The notes under the pieces: generated by a model
Told to the model about the DNA's origin: nothing
What the model saw: only the letters and a program-made list of their open reading frames with translations
The model's database searches: none
Position numbers and translations under genes: made by a program
In this document: positions 47,300-58,583 of the stretch, one piece after another
Position numbering within the stretch: the stretch's first letter is position 1
Layout of the letters: every line of letters begins with the position of its first letter
Origin: Maritimibacter fusiformis
Lineage (GTDB): Bacteria > Pseudomonadota > Alphaproteobacteria > Rhodobacterales > Rhodobacteraceae
Direction: 5' to 3'
Length of the DNA stretch: 64,000 bases
Assembly: GCF_008086115.1 (NCBI RefSeq)
Contig: NZ_VSIY01000009.1
Location: 1-64,000, forward strand

Positions 47300-47321
47300 T
47301 CATCTTGGTCAAAATACTCTC
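47300..47321 (-). repeat. Interspersed repeat R1, copy D, abutting folD
   Basis: The minus-strand core AGAGTATTTTGACCAAGATG ends 12 bases before the folD start codon. Here the motif ATG is in frame with folD ([11 protein letters not shown]), so it may be an alternative start, unlike copies B, C and E where it opens a separate short frame. Confidence 0.6.
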
Positions 47322-47331
47322 GCCGAAGGCA

Positions 47332-47364
47332 CCGCGCGGCCGGGCTCGATGCCCGGGCGCGCGG
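47332..47364 (-). terminator. Hairpin between fhs and folD
   Basis: Stem CCGCGCGGCCGGGC/GCCCGGGCGCGCGG has 14 bp with one mismatch and a 5-base loop, starting eight bases after the fhs stop. There is no U-run. It may act as a weak terminator or a stability element; folD lies 44 bases further on. Confidence 0.5.
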
Positions 47365-47371
47365 TCCCCGC

Positions 47372-49048
47372 TCAGAACAGGCCTTCGATCTCGCCAGCGT
47401 CGTTCAGCCCGATGGTCATCGCCGCCGGCTTCGACGGCAGGCCCGGCATGGTCATGATCTCGCCGCAGATCACCACGACAAAGCCCGCCCCCGCCGACAG
47501 CCGCACCTCGCGCACCGGCACCGAATGCCCGGTCGGCGCGCCGCGCAGGTTGGGGTCGGTCGAGAAGGAATACTGCGTCTTGGCCATGCAGACCGGCAGG
47601 TTGCCATACCCCGCCTCTTCCCAGGCGCGCAACTGGTCGCGGATCTTCTTGTCAGCCAGCACCTCGTCGGCGCGGTAGATGCGCTTGGCGATGGTTTCGA
47701 TCTTCTCGAAGAGGCCCAGGTCGTCGTCATAGAGCGGGGCGAAATTGGCGATGCCCGCATCGGCGATCTCGGCCACGCGGGTGGCGAACTCGATCACCCC
47801 GGCCGAGCCCTCGGCCCAGTGCTTGCACAGGATCGCTTCCGAGCCATGCCCCGCGACGTAATCCATCACCGCCTGCACCTCGGCGTCGGTGTCGGTGACG
47901 AAGTGGTTGATCGCCACCACCACCGGCACGCCGAAGCCCTTCACGTTCTCGATATGGCGCCCGAGGTTGGGGCAGCCCGCCTTGACCGCGTCGACGTTCT
48001 CGGCCCCGAGATCGGCCTTGGCGACGCCGCCATTCATCTTCATCGCGCGCACCGTGGCCACGACCACCACCACCGATGGCGCCAGCCCGCCCTTGCGGCA
48101 CTTGATGTTCATGAACTTCTCGGCCCCCAGGTCGGCGCCGAAACCGGCCTCGGTCACCACGTAATCGGCCAGTTTCAGCGCGGTCTGGGTGGCGATCAGG
48201 CTGTTGCAGCCATGCGCGATGTTGGCGAACGGGCCGCCATGCACGAAGGCCGGGTTGTTTTCCAGCGTCTGCACCAGGTTGGGCTGCATCGCGTCCTTCA
48301 GCAGAACCGTCATCGCGCCCGCCGCCCCGATGTCGCGGCAATAGATCGGCGCGCGCTCGCGGGTATAGGCGACGATGATGTCGCCCAGACGCGCCTCCAG
48401 ATCAGCGAGGTTCTTCGACAGGCACAGGATCGCCATGACCTCGGAGGCCACGGTGATGTCGAAGCCGGTCTGGCGCGGAAAGCCGTTGGCGACGCCGCCA
48501 AGCGAGGTCACTACGTCGCGCAACGCCCGGTCGTTCATGTCGAGCACCCGGCGCCACATCACCCGGCGTTCGTCGATGCCCAGCGCGTTGCCCCAGTAGA
48601 TGTGGTTGTCGATCATCGCGGCCAAGAGGTTGTGGGCCGAGGTGATGGCATGGAAATCGCCGGTGAAATGCAGGTTCATCTCTTCCATCGGCACGACCTG
48701 GGCATAGCCGCCGCCGGCCGCGCCCCCCTTCATGCCGAAACACGGCCCCAGCGAGGCCTCGCGGATGCAGATCGCCGCCTTCTTGCCGATCGCGTTCAGC
48801 CCGTCGCCGAGCCCCACGGTGGTGGTGGTCTTGCCCTCGCCCGCGGGGGTCGGGTTGATCGCGGTCACGAGGATCAGCTTGCCGTCGGGGCGGTCGGCGA
48901 CCGAATCGATGAACTCCTGGCTGACCTTGGCCTTGTCGTGGCCGTAAGGCAGCAGGTGGTCCGACCCGATGCCCAGCTTGGCACCGATCTCCTGGATCGG
49001 TCGTTTCTGCGCCGCGCGGGCGATCTCGATGTCGGATTTGTGGGCCAT
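47372..49048 (-). CDS. fhs: Formate--tetrahydrofolate ligase
   Basis: ATP-dependent formation of 10-formyl-THF. 558 residues from [14 protein letters not shown]-loop [15 protein letters not shown] (66-80), [40 protein letters not shown] and [13 protein letters not shown] are all family blocks. ATG at 49048 fits the usual N-terminus. First gene of fhs-folD. A tandem/palindromic motif lies about 115 bases upstream. Confidence 0.95.
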   Translation of the reverse strand: MAHKSDIEIARAAQKRPIQEIGAKLGIGSDHLLPYGHDKAKVSQEFIDSVADRPDGKLILVTAINPTPAGEGKTTTTVGLGDGLNAIGKKAAICIREASLGPCFGMKGGAAGGGYAQVVPMEEMNLHFTGDFHAITSAHNLLAAMIDNHIYWGNALGIDERRVMWRRVLDMNDRALRDVVTSLGGVANGFPRQTGFDITVASEVMAILCLSKNLADLEARLGDIIVAYTRERAPIYCRDIGAAGAMTVLLKDAMQPNLVQTLENNPAFVHGGPFANIAHGCNSLIATQTALKLADYVVTEAGFGADLGAEKFMNIKCRKGGLAPSVVVVVATVRAMKMNGGVAKADLGAENVDAVKAGCPNLGRHIENVKGFGVPVVVAINHFVTDTDAEVQAVMDYVAGHGSEAILCKHWAEGSAGVIEFATRVAEIADAGIANFAPLYDDDLGLFEKIETIAKRIYRADEVLADKKIRDQLRAWEEAGYGNLPVCMAKTQYSFSTDPNLRGAPTGHSVPVREVRLSAGAGFVVVICGEIMTMPGLPSKPAAMTIGLNDAGEIEGLF

Positions 49049-49162
49049 GGCCTCCCTTTCCCCTGGCTTGGTCGTGGTCATTGGCTACCGTTAAGACCGA
49101 TGCCGGGGCAAGGCCAGCGGGAAACCGACTCTTTTCCGGCGCTTTACGGTGCACGTTCAGCC

Positions 49163-49191
49163 ATGAATGCATACTCTGAATGCGTATTCAT
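49163..49191. promoter_or_regulatory. Palindromic tandem motif upstream of fhs
   Basis: Two 13-base units, TGAATGCATACTC and TGAATGCGTATTC (11 of 13 identical), lie head to tail, and the whole 29 bp is also roughly palindromic (ATGAAT ... ATTCAT). It is 115 bases before the fhs start and 30 bases from the ftsH terminator. Could be an operator; no regulator is suggested. Confidence 0.35.
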
Positions 49192-49221
49192 CGCAAGGCC
49201 CGACCGACCCCGAAAACGAAA

Positions 49222-49252
49222 CCGGCCCCGTGACGAAGTCGTCAGGGGCCGG
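49222..49252 (-). terminator. Terminator after ftsH
   Basis: On the minus strand CCGGCCCC-N15-GGGGCCGG (8 bp, extended inside by TGACGA/TCGTCA) is followed by TTTCGTTTTC. It starts 31 bases after the ftsH stop. Confidence 0.75.
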
Positions 49253-49283
49253 CTCGGCGTTTCGGTCGATGGGGTCGGCGGGA

Positions 49284-51203
<1,920 letters not shown>

Positions 51204-51280
51204 AAGGTTCTCCTTTGAAGATTTCGGGCGCGGGCAAATCGCCCACGGTCCCTTCTAAAATAGGCAAGGTCGCGGCAGGT

Positions 51281-52534
51281 TCAATGCGATAAAGCGTATG
51301 TGAAGAAATCACCGCGGGATGGGTGGATTGTTGCCGCGTGGCCCTGCGCCAATCCCGCCAGCGGCGCGGCGATGAGGCGGGGGCCGTCCCAGACCGCCGG
51401 GCTGGCCATGAGGGTGGTGCGTGGCAGGCCGGTGTCGCGCCAGTCGGGGCAGTCGCGCAGCCCCTCGCCCAGCGCCGCCACGGTCAGGGCGGGGTCGGGT
51501 CCGGTGACCTGCCAGCGGTTGTCCCAGGGCGCGGTGAGCGGCGTGGCCAGGTGCTTGACGGCGGCGTATTCGCGGCTCACGCGCAGGTCTGTGTCACCCG
51601 GCTGGATCAGGCAGCCGTGCAGGGTATGGGCGCGGCCCGCGGCGATGGCGCGCTCCAGCCCCGCCAGCGCCTCGCGCCGGGGGGCGTAGTCGGCGCCCGA
51701 GACCCAGCCCAGCGCGGCCAGCAGCAGGCGGCGGGCGATGCCGGGGGCGATCCGGGCCAGCGCCGCGCGGTCGATGACCACGTCGCCGGCCTGTTGGCGG
51801 GCGAGCGTGCGGGCGGTATCGGCGGTGATCTGGCGCAGGGTGGCGCGGGTCTCGGCCAGGTTGTCCGCGACCTCTGCCAGCGTTTCCGGCGCGATGCCGA
51901 GATCGGCGAGCGTTTCCAAGGCCTTGCGGGCCTTCACGCGGTCGAAGCGCGGGTCGTCGTTGCTGGGATCGTCGGCCCAGCCAAGCCCGTGACGGCGCAG
52001 AAAGCCGCGCAACGCGTCGCGCCCCAGCCCCAACGCGGGGCGCAGGAACCGGGCGCCGTGGCGGTGGAAATCATCGGCCATCGTGGCCAGCCCGTCGACG
52101 CCGGCGGCGCGGCCCAGCCGCATCACGAAGGTCTCGGCCACGTCGTCGCGGGTATGGCCCAGCGCCACCGCGTCAAGGCCCTGCGCCCCGGCCCACGCCG
52201 CCAGCAGGCGGTAGCGCGCGGCGCGGGCCTCGGCCTGAAGGTTGCCGCTGCCGTCCCAGCCGTGCCAGCGCAGGGTTTGATGGGTAATGCCGAGACCCGC
52301 GCAGGTGGCGGCGACGGTCGCGGCCTCATTGGCGCTGCCGGGGCGCAGGCCGTGGTCGACGGTGGCCGCCTCGAGCGCGACCGAGTGGTCGGGGGCGCAG
52401 GCGGCCAGCAGATGCAACAGCGCGGTGGAATCGCCGCCGCCCGAAACCGCGACGCCCAGCCGGGTCAGGCCGGTGTCGTCGAGCCGGGCGCAAACCTGCC
52501 GAAGAAGCGGCGCGTCGGGGTCGGTCAGTCGCAT
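51281..52534 (-). CDS. tilS: tRNA(Ile)-lysidine synthase
   Basis: 417 residues. PP-loop ATPase motif VAVSGGGDSTALL (28-40), GHTRDDVAETFVMRLGRAAG and a C-terminal domain. Converts C34 of tRNA-Ile2 to lysidine, making it read AUA. Its start overlaps the 3' end of the upstream cpoB gene by 10 bases, a coupling conserved in tol-pal-tilS-ftsH regions. Confidence 0.93.
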   Translation of the reverse strand: MRLTDPDAPLLRQVCARLDDTGLTRLGVAVSGGGDSTALLHLLAACAPDHSVALEAATVDHGLRPGSANEAATVAATCAGLGITHQTLRWHGWDGSGNLQAEARAARYRLLAAWAGAQGLDAVALGHTRDDVAETFVMRLGRAAGVDGLATMADDFHRHGARFLRPALGLGRDALRGFLRRHGLGWADDPSNDDPRFDRVKARKALETLADLGIAPETLAEVADNLAETRATLRQITADTARTLARQQAGDVVIDRAALARIAPGIARRLLLAALGWVSGADYAPRREALAGLERAIAAGRAHTLHGCLIQPGDTDLRVSREYAAVKHLATPLTAPWDNRWQVTGPDPALTVAALGEGLRDCPDWRDTGLPRTTLMASPAVWDGPRLIAAPLAGLAQGHAATIHPSRGDFFTYALSH

Positions 52535-53361
52535 CCCAGCGCCCGGCGCGCGGCCTGGGCGTCGGCAACGGCGGGGTCCGAGGGGAATCGCCGGGCCACT
52601 TCGCCCAGCGTCTCGCAGGCCTCCTTGACCTGGCCAAGCTCGCCCAGCGCGGCGCCGAGTTTCAGCAGCGCCTCAGCGGCGCGGGGACCGGTTTCGTTGC
52701 CGGAAAAGGCGTCGAGATAGGCGCGCGCGGCATCGAACACCAGCCCCTGTCGGGCCAGCGATTCGCCGCGCAGGAACTGCGCCTCGCCCGTCATCGGACC
52801 GCCGGGATAGGTGGCGGTGAACTCGGCAAAGAGATCGGCGGCCAGCGCGTAGTCGCCCGCGTTGAAGGCCGAGAGAGCGGCGTCGTAATCGGCCTGCTCG
52901 CCCACCGCCAGCTGGCTGCCGCCCGAGGGCGTGGTCGGCGTCGGCGCGGTCGGCACCTCGGGCAATTCGCCGCCACCGAGGGTCGAGGTCTCGCCCAGCT
53001 TCGACACGTCGCCGCCCTCGAGCTCGACCAGCCGGAACTCGAGATCGCCGATCCGGTTGGTGCCGTCCTTGACGATCTGGTTGATGCGGAACTCAAGCTC
53101 TTCGGTCTTGCCGGTCAGGCGTTGCACCTGCGCCTCGATCGCGTTGACCCGGTCCAGCAGCGTGCCCGCCGTCGAGGGCACGGTGGCGCCCCCGGTGGTG
53201 TTGAGCTCGCGCTTGAGACGCTGGATCTCGACATGAAGCACGGTCAGTTCCTGGCGCACATCCGCCAGCGTCTGGGCGCGGTCCTGCGCCAGCCCGCCCA
53301 ACGGCAGGCCAAGGATCAGCGCCGCGGCCAGGGCCGCGACAAGAGGTCTGGAAACGCGCAT
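52525..53361 (-). CDS. cpoB: Tol-Pal system protein CpoB (YbgF)
   Basis: 278 residues, periplasmic. Signal peptide (1-25, VAALAAALILGLPLGGLAQ), an N-terminal coiled coil (about 27-85) for trimerisation, a Pro/Thr/Gly linker (about 125-145) and TPR repeats (about 150-270: YDAALSAFNAGDYALAADLFAEFTATYPGG). Coordinates peptidoglycan synthesis with outer-membrane constriction. Lies 24 bases after pal. Confidence 0.9.
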   Translation of the reverse strand: MRVSRPLVAALAAALILGLPLGGLAQDRAQTLADVRQELTVLHVEIQRLKRELNTTGGATVPSTAGTLLDRVNAIEAQVQRLTGKTEELEFRINQIVKDGTNRIGDLEFRLVELEGGDVSKLGETSTLGGGELPEVPTAPTPTTPSGGSQLAVGEQADYDAALSAFNAGDYALAADLFAEFTATYPGGPMTGEAQFLRGESLARQGLVFDAARAYLDAFSGNETGPRAAEALLKLGAALGELGQVKEACETLGEVARRFPSDPAVADAQAARRALGCD

Positions 53362-53385
53362 CGCCCGTCCTTTCGCCGCCCTGCC

Positions 53386-53889
53386 CTAGCTGCTGCCGAC
53401 GCCGGCGGTCAGCACCGTCACCGCGCGGCGGTTCTGGGCATAGCAGCTTTCGTCCGAGCAGATCGCCAGCGGGCGTTCCTTGCCATAGCTGATGGTCTTG
53501 AGCCGATTGGGCGCCACACCGCGGTCGATCAGGAAGGACTGCACCGCCGAGGCCCGCCGGGCGCCGAGTGCGAGGTTGTATTCGCGCGTGCCCTGTTCGT
53601 CCGCGTGACCTTCGATCAGCGCGGTGTATTCCGGGTTCTCGCCCAGCCAGGCGGCCTGTTTGGTCAGAATGTTCTGCGCCTCGGGCGACAGGGTCGACTG
53701 GTCGACGGCAAACAGCACCCGGTCACCGATGGTCTGCTGGAAATAGGCCGGCGAGGTCGGGTCCGAGGCCGACCCGGCGGCAAAGGCACCGCCTGCCGCG
53801 GCGGCGTCATCGCCGAACCGGCTGTTCTTGTCGCAGGCCGCCAGCGCAAGGGCACCGATCAGCATCGCGGCCATGGTAACGTGTTTCAT
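53386..53889 (-). CDS. pal: Peptidoglycan-associated lipoprotein Pal
   Basis: 167 residues from MKHVTMAAML. Lipobox LAAC (Cys19) anchors it in the outer membrane. The OmpA-like domain (about 70-165) contains YTALIEGHADEQGTREYNLALGARRASAVQSFL, with the conserved Asp and Arg that bind meso-DAP. The C-terminus has a Cys pair (CSDESC). The 93 bases between it and tolB show no clear element. Confidence 0.95.
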   Translation of the reverse strand: MKHVTMAAMLIGALALAACDKNSRFGDDAAAAGGAFAAGSASDPTSPAYFQQTIGDRVLFAVDQSTLSPEAQNILTKQAAWLGENPEYTALIEGHADEQGTREYNLALGARRASAVQSFLIDRGVAPNRLKTISYGKERPLAICSDESCYAQNRRAVTVLTAGVGSS

Positions 53890-53982
53890 CCTGAGTTCCT
53901 GTGTTCTGGTTCGTTGTTGTATTCGTTGCATTTCGCCCGACAGCCGCGAGTCTAGCAGATCGCGCGCGGTTTGGGAATCGGC

Positions 53983-55308
53983 CTAGTTCTGGAGCGGGCC
54001 CCAGGACGGGTCCGAGGCGGCCTCGGGGGTCTGCACCCGGCGCAGGTTGCGCCCGGAGATATCGACCGAGTAAAGCCCCGGCGCACCCTCGGCGCCCTGG
54101 GTTTCGCGGGTGAACATGATCACCCGGCCATTGGGCGACCAGGTCGGCCCTTCGTCGAGGAACGAGGCCGTCAGCAGGCGTTCCTCGGAGCCGTCGACCC
54201 GCATCACCCCGATGTGAAAGCGCCCGGCGTTCTGCTTGGTGAAGGCGATCAGGTCACCGCGCGGCGACCACACCGGCGTCGAATAGCGCCCCGGGCCGAA
54301 GCTGATGCGCGTGGCCTCCCCGCCGCCAGCGGGCATGACGTAAAGCTGCTGGGTGCCGGAGCGGTCGCTCTCGAACACCATCTGGCTGCCGTCGGGGGAA
54401 TAGGACGGCGCGGTTTCGATCGCCGGCGTATCGGTCAACTGGCGCAGCCCGCCGCCGCCCAGGTCCATCGTATAGAGGTCGCTGTTGCCGCCACGTTCGA
54501 GCGAGAACACCACGCCCGTGCCGTTCGGGTTGAAGCGGGGCGAAAACGTCATGTTGCCGCCGCCGGTATCGAGCGCCATGCGCCCGACGCTGGCCACGTC
54601 GAGCAGGTAGATCTGCGGCCGCCCGCTTTCATACGAGGTATAGAGCACCCGGTCGCCGGTGGGCGAGAACCGCGGCGCCAGCACCAGCGACGTGGAATCG
54701 GTCAGATACTGCACGTTGGCGCCATCGTAATCCATGATCGCCAACCGCTTGCGCCGGGCATCCTTGGGGCCGCTTTCGGAAACGAACACCACCCGGCTGT
54801 CGAAATAGCCGTTTTCGCCGGTGATGCGCGAATAGACCACATCGGCCACCTTGTGCGCCATCCGCCGCCAGCCCGAGACGGTGCCGGAGAATTGCAGCCC
54901 CTCGCCCAGCGGTGCGCCGGAGAACACGTCGAACAGGCGGAACTTGACGCTGAGGGTGCCGCCCGGCCCGGTCGCCACCGCGCCGGTGACAAGCGCCTGG
55001 GCGTTGATCGCCTTCCAGTCCGGGTAGGACACCGGCGCGTCGAAGCTGGTCACGCTCGAGATGAAGGCCGATGACGGGATCTCGCGAAACAACCCGGTGC
55101 CGGCGAGGTCTGCGGCCACCACCCGGCTGATGTCGGCGGCATATTGCGCACCGTCGCCGCCTTCACCGACAAAGGTCGGGATGGCGAAGGGCAAGGGTTC
55201 GATGACGCCTTCGGTGATCTCGATCCGGAGCGGACCGGATTGCGCCCGGGCGGCCTGGGCCAGGCCGATGACGACCAGCGTCAGTGTCAGGATACGCAGC
55301 AGTTTCAT
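53983..55308 (-). CDS. tolB: Tol-Pal system protein TolB
   Basis: 441 residues. Sec signal peptide (1-22), an N-terminal alpha/beta domain that binds TolA and Pal, then a six-bladed WD40-like propeller with repeated [36 protein letters not shown] and [21 protein letters not shown] units. The start overlaps the tolA stop by four bases (ATGA). Confidence 0.96.
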   Translation of the reverse strand: MKLLRILTLTLVVIGLAQAARAQSGPLRIEITEGVIEPLPFAIPTFVGEGGDGAQYAADISRVVAADLAGTGLFREIPSSAFISSVTSFDAPVSYPDWKAINAQALVTGAVATGPGGTLSVKFRLFDVFSGAPLGEGLQFSGTVSGWRRMAHKVADVVYSRITGENGYFDSRVVFVSESGPKDARRKRLAIMDYDGANVQYLTDSTSLVLAPRFSPTGDRVLYTSYESGRPQIYLLDVASVGRMALDTGGGNMTFSPRFNPNGTGVVFSLERGGNSDLYTMDLGGGGLRQLTDTPAIETAPSYSPDGSQMVFESDRSGTQQLYVMPAGGGEATRISFGPGRYSTPVWSPRGDLIAFTKQNAGRFHIGVMRVDGSEERLLTASFLDEGPTWSPNGRVIMFTRETQGAEGAPGLYSVDISGRNLRRVQTPEAASDPSWGPLQN

Positions 55309-56342
55309 TTGATCCTCATGTTCTCCGGATTGAACGTCATTTCAATCTCTCGCCATTGTTCATACTTGTCACTCGGCAGATTATAGCCGTTCGCCCCGCA
55401 GCGGATAATCGCCCGCCGGGCCGCCTCGAACGCGGTGTTGATCGCGGTCTGGTTCGGCCCGTCGGACGAGACCAGCCGGATGGCGTCCGGCTGCCCGCCG
55501 CGAGACATGCTTACCAGAACCACCACGGTTGTCGCCATGGCATCGGTCGAGGACGAGCCGAGATTCCAGCATTGTGATACCGCGACCCGCAGCCCGTCCT
55601 TCTCGCCGCGCGTCAGCGGCGGGCCGGAGGGCACCGGGGACGGATCGGGCGCGGGCGTGGCGGTGTCGTTCAGGATGTCGGCCAGGGCGTCGTCCACGGC
55701 GCTGTCGATGGCGTCGGTCAGGTCGGGGGCCGGTTCGGGGTCGGGTTGCGGCGCCGGCTCGGCGGTTTCGACCGGCGGGCGCGGCCGGTCCGGCCGGGCC
55801 TGGGGCCGGATCGAGGTGACGGGGGCCGAGGACGGGGTTTCGGCCTCGGTCACGATCTCGGTGGTGGCCTCTTCGGGTGCGGTCGGCGGCAACTCCTCGA
55901 CCGGCTGATCGGTCGGGGTGTCGGCGGGCGTCGTGTCGTCGATGACCTCGGGGCCGGGCACGGCCTCGGGCTCCGGCGCGGGGGCCGGTTCGGGCGCGAC
56001 GCGGTCGGCCTCGGGCGGGGTCGGCTGGTCGTCCGGCACGGCCTCGGGGGTCGGCGGCACGGCGGGTGGTTCGGGGATCGGTTCCGGCTCGGGCTCGGGC
56101 TCGGGCTCGGGCACCGGCGGTGCCGGGCGCGGCGGCGGCGCGGCGGTGATTTCGGGGGCAAGGCTGGGGGCCTCGGGCTGCGGCTGGGCGCTCAGGGCCG
56201 CGAACTCCTCGGCGGAGACGATCGAGACCTCGGCCACGTTCAAGAGCGGTTCATCCCGGTCACGCAGGATCAGGCCCCCGAACAGAAGCCACAGGATCAG
56301 CAGCAGATGCGCGATCCCCGAGATGATGTAGCCGGTTTTCAT
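55305..56342 (-). CDS. tolA: Tol-Pal system protein TolA (Pro/Glu-rich linker)
   Basis: 345 residues. One N-terminal transmembrane helix (about 7-26) anchors it to TolQR. Residues about 55-245 form a linker of Pro-Glu, Pro-Ala and Pro-Asp repeats, including [14 protein letters not shown], in place of the Lys/Ala/Glu helix of E. coli TolA, making it look like TonB. The C-terminal domain (about 250-345) has [15 protein letters not shown] and binds TolB/Pal. The repeat is encoded by GGGCTC units at 56085-56112. Confidence 0.88.
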   Translation of the reverse strand: MKTGYIISGIAHLLLILWLLFGGLILRDRDEPLLNVAEVSIVSAEEFAALSAQPQPEAPSLAPEITAAPPPRPAPPVPEPEPEPEPEPIPEPPAVPPTPEAVPDDQPTPPEADRVAPEPAPAPEPEAVPGPEVIDDTTPADTPTDQPVEELPPTAPEEATTEIVTEAETPSSAPVTSIRPQARPDRPRPPVETAEPAPQPDPEPAPDLTDAIDSAVDDALADILNDTATPAPDPSPVPSGPPLTRGEKDGLRVAVSQCWNLGSSSTDAMATTVVVLVSMSRGGQPDAIRLVSSDGPNQTAINTAFEAARRAIIRCGANGYNLPSDKYEQWREIEMTFNPENMRIK

Positions 56343-56351
56343 GGCGCTCGG

Positions 56352-56819
56352 TTATTGCCCGTCCATGTTTGGCCCGCCGGTGTCCGTCACCAGCCCGATA
56401 TTGTGGAAGCCGCCGGAATTCAGCGCCCCCATCACCTGCGCCACCACCTCGTAGGGCACGCGGCCATCGGCGCGCAGGAAGATCTTGTCGTCGGTGCGCT
56501 CGGCAGCGATGGCGCGCAGCTTGGAGATCAGCTCGTCGGGCGCGATCTCGGTCTTCATCAGCGCGATGGTGCCCTCGGCGGTGATCGAAATGGTCAGCGG
56601 CTCCTCCTCGACCGACGGCAGCGGCGTGGCCGCCGTTTTCGGCAGTTCCACCGGCACGCCCACGGTCATCAGCGGTGCCGCCACCATGAAGATGATCAGA
56701 AGCACCAGCATCACGTCGACCATCGGCGTGATGTTGATCTCCGACATCATCGCCCGATGCCTGCCCCGACGCCGCCCCCGGCGCGCGCGCGGTTTGGACT
56801 GCTGAACCGTCCCGGCCAT
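56352..56819 (-). CDS. tolR: Tol-Pal system protein TolR
   Basis: 155 residues. A basic N-terminus (RARRGRRRGRHRAM) precedes one transmembrane helix (about 32-52, NITPMVDVMLVLLIIFMVAAP) with the proton-pathway Asp. The periplasmic ExbD/TolR domain contains VFLRADGRVPYEVVAQVMG-type sequence. One base separates it from the tolQ stop codon region. Stator component with TolQ. Confidence 0.95.
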   Translation of the reverse strand: MAGTVQQSKPRARRGRRRGRHRAMMSEINITPMVDVMLVLLIIFMVAAPLMTVGVPVELPKTAATPLPSVEEEPLTISITAEGTIALMKTEIAPDELISKLRAIAAERTDDKIFLRADGRVPYEVVAQVMGALNSGGFHNIGLVTDTGGPNMDGQ

Positions 56820-56820
56820 G

Positions 56821-57516
56821 TCAGCTATCCAACTGGCGGCTGAGGATGGTGGCGAACTCGTCGGCGAAGGCCTCCCAGCTGGCGACGATGGTGTCGCTGT
56901 CGGCGGTCAGCTTGTTGTAGAAGATCAGGGCCGGGATCGCGGCGAGCAGGCCGAGGCCGGTGGCCAGAAGCGCCTCGGCGATGCCGGGCGCGACCACGGC
57001 CAGGCTGGTGTTCTGCTGCTGGGCGATCTCCATGAAGGCGTGCATGATTCCCCAGACGGTGCCGAACAGCCCGATGAAGGGGGCCGACGACGCCACGGTG
57101 GCCAGGAAACTCAGGCCCGTGTTCAGCCCCTCGGCCTCCTTGGCGATGGCCACGTCCATCGAGCGGTCGATCCGGCTTTGCGCCCCCGCGATCAGCCCGC
57201 CGTCCGAGCGGTGCGAGCGGCGCCATTCCAGCATCCCGGCGGCGAACACCTTTTCGGATGCGCCCGTGGGGGCCGGTCCGACCTGGTCGAACAGCTCATC
57301 CAGCGGCTCGCCCGACCAGAAGGCGGTGTCGAACACGCCCGCCTCGGCCCGCGCGCGGCGGAATTGCAGGAACTTGGTGACGATGATCGCCCAGGAATAG
57401 AAGGACGCGGCGATGAGCAGGATCATCACCAGTTTCACGATCAGCGTTGCACGCAGGAAAAGCGCCCAGAACGAAAAATCGATCTGTTGCGCCATAGCGA
57501 GTGTTTCGGATTCCAT
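56821..57516 (-). CDS. tolQ: Tol-Pal system protein TolQ
   Basis: 231 residues from MESETLAMAQQIDFSFW, with GAGG eight bases upstream. MotA/TolQ/ExbB family: TM1 (about 20-40) and TM2/TM3 (about 125-205) with SAPFIGLFGTVWGIMHAFMEI and PGIAEALLATGLGLLAAIPALIFYN. Proton-driven motor of the Tol complex. An internal ATG at 57495 is a less likely start. Confidence 0.95.
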   Translation of the reverse strand: MESETLAMAQQIDFSFWALFLRATLIVKLVMILLIAASFYSWAIIVTKFLQFRRARAEAGVFDTAFWSGEPLDELFDQVGPAPTGASEKVFAAGMLEWRRSHRSDGGLIAGAQSRIDRSMDVAIAKEAEGLNTGLSFLATVASSAPFIGLFGTVWGIMHAFMEIAQQQNTSLAVVAPGIAEALLATGLGLLAAIPALIFYNKLTADSDTIVASWEAFADEFATILSRQLDS

Positions 57517-57611
57517 CAATCTGCCTCGGTCACGCCATCTCTGTCGGACGGCTGTATGCGCCGAAAACTACCGCATTTGAACGGGGAAAGCCAACACATC
57601 CGCGTCATGGA

Positions 57612-57636
57612 CGCCAAAACCCGGGCTGTTTTGGCG
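57612..57636 (-). terminator. Hairpin between ybgC and tolQ
   Basis: CGCCAAAAC-N7-GTTTTGGCG is a perfect 9-bp stem four bases after the ybgC stop codon on the minus strand. There is no U-run. It may partly separate ybgC transcription from tolQ, whose own promoter would then lie in 57520-57610. Confidence 0.55.
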
Positions 57637-57639
57637 CTT

Positions 57640-58029
57640 TCAGTGCAAGGACAGGCGGATATTCGCCGGCAAACGGGCCGGTTGGCCGGTCTCGGTGAGG
57701 GCCACCAGCGTCACTTTCGCGGCGAAAAGTTCAGTGCCGCCGCGCCGGACCACCTGCGACAGCACGATGCGCACGCCGGTCACCGCCTCGACCGAGGTCT
57801 CCACCACAAGCTCGTCGTCAAAGCGCGCGGGCGAGAGGTAGTCGGCCTCGATATGGCGCACCGCGAACACGATGCCACCCTGCTCTTTCAACGCCACCTG
57901 ATCGACCCCGCGCTCGCGCACCATCTCGGTGCGCGCGCGTTCGATGAACTTGAGGTAGTTGGCGTAATAGACGATCCCGGCAAGGTCGGTATCCTCGTAA
58001 TAGACGCGCAAGGGGAAGTGGTGGGTCAT
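57640..58029 (-). CDS. ybgC: Acyl-CoA thioesterase YbgC (Tol-Pal associated)
   Basis: 129 residues. 4-hydroxybenzoyl-CoA thioesterase hotdog type: RVYYEDTDLAGIVYYANYLKFIERAR (8-33) carries the catalytic Asp. Hydrolyses short acyl-CoA or acyl-ACP; first member of the tol-pal region. The start is coupled to the thpR stop (ATGA). Confidence 0.93.
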   Translation of the reverse strand: MTHHFPLRVYYEDTDLAGIVYYANYLKFIERARTEMVRERGVDQVALKEQGGIVFAVRHIEADYLSPARFDDELVVETSVEAVTGVRIVLSQVVRRGGTELFAAKVTLVALTETGQPARLPANIRLSLH

Positions 58030-58583
58030 GGCGTTGCCTGGCTCCTTAGATCGACGCTGGCCAGCGGCAGGTGCAGCGGCCCCTCGGGGCGCAGGTGCGA
58101 CTCGTAGATCGTGACGCTGGTGGCCGTGGCGGGCGGGGTCGAGAACGCGCCGTTGAGGTGCAGGAAATCGGCCAGCCTGCGCTCGTGCTTGGGGCCGAGC
58201 ACCCGGGGCAGCCGTGCGATGGTGACATGTGGGCGAAAGCGCTCGCGGCCCATGCCGATCCCCGCCGCGCGCACCGCCTGCAGCACCTTGGCGTGCAGGC
58301 GGGTGAGGTCCGGCGTGGCCTCGACGGCGGCGAACAGCACCCCCGGCTTGCGCCCGCCAAACAGGTCCAGCCCGCGCAGCGACAGCTCCACCGGCGCCAG
58401 CGACAGACCCTCCAGCCCAAGCGCCAGGTCGGACAGCGCCGCCGCACTCACCTCGCCCAGGAACGCCAGCGTCAGGTGCAGATTGTCCTCGGGCACGGCG
58501 CGGCCCACGTCGAGACCGGCCTGCAGCCGCGTGAGCGGGGCGATCAGCGCCTCGGGCAGGTCGAGCGTGACGAAGGCCCGCAT
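58026..58583 (-). CDS. thpR: RNA 2',3'-cyclic phosphodiesterase (2H family)
   Basis: 185 residues from MRAFVTLDLPEALIAPL. The two HXTX motifs are LHLTLAFLGEV (about 36-46) and RPHVTIARLP (about 119-128), the hallmark of the 2H phosphoesterases ThpR/LigT. Its start shares one base with the methyltransferase stop (TGATG), and its stop overlaps ybgC. Confidence 0.9.
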   Translation of the reverse strand: MRAFVTLDLPEALIAPLTRLQAGLDVGRAVPEDNLHLTLAFLGEVSAAALSDLALGLEGLSLAPVELSLRGLDLFGGRKPGVLFAAVEATPDLTRLHAKVLQAVRAAGIGMGRERFRPHVTIARLPRVLGPKHERRLADFLHLNGAFSTPPATATSVTIYESHLRPEGPLHLPLASVDLRSQATP

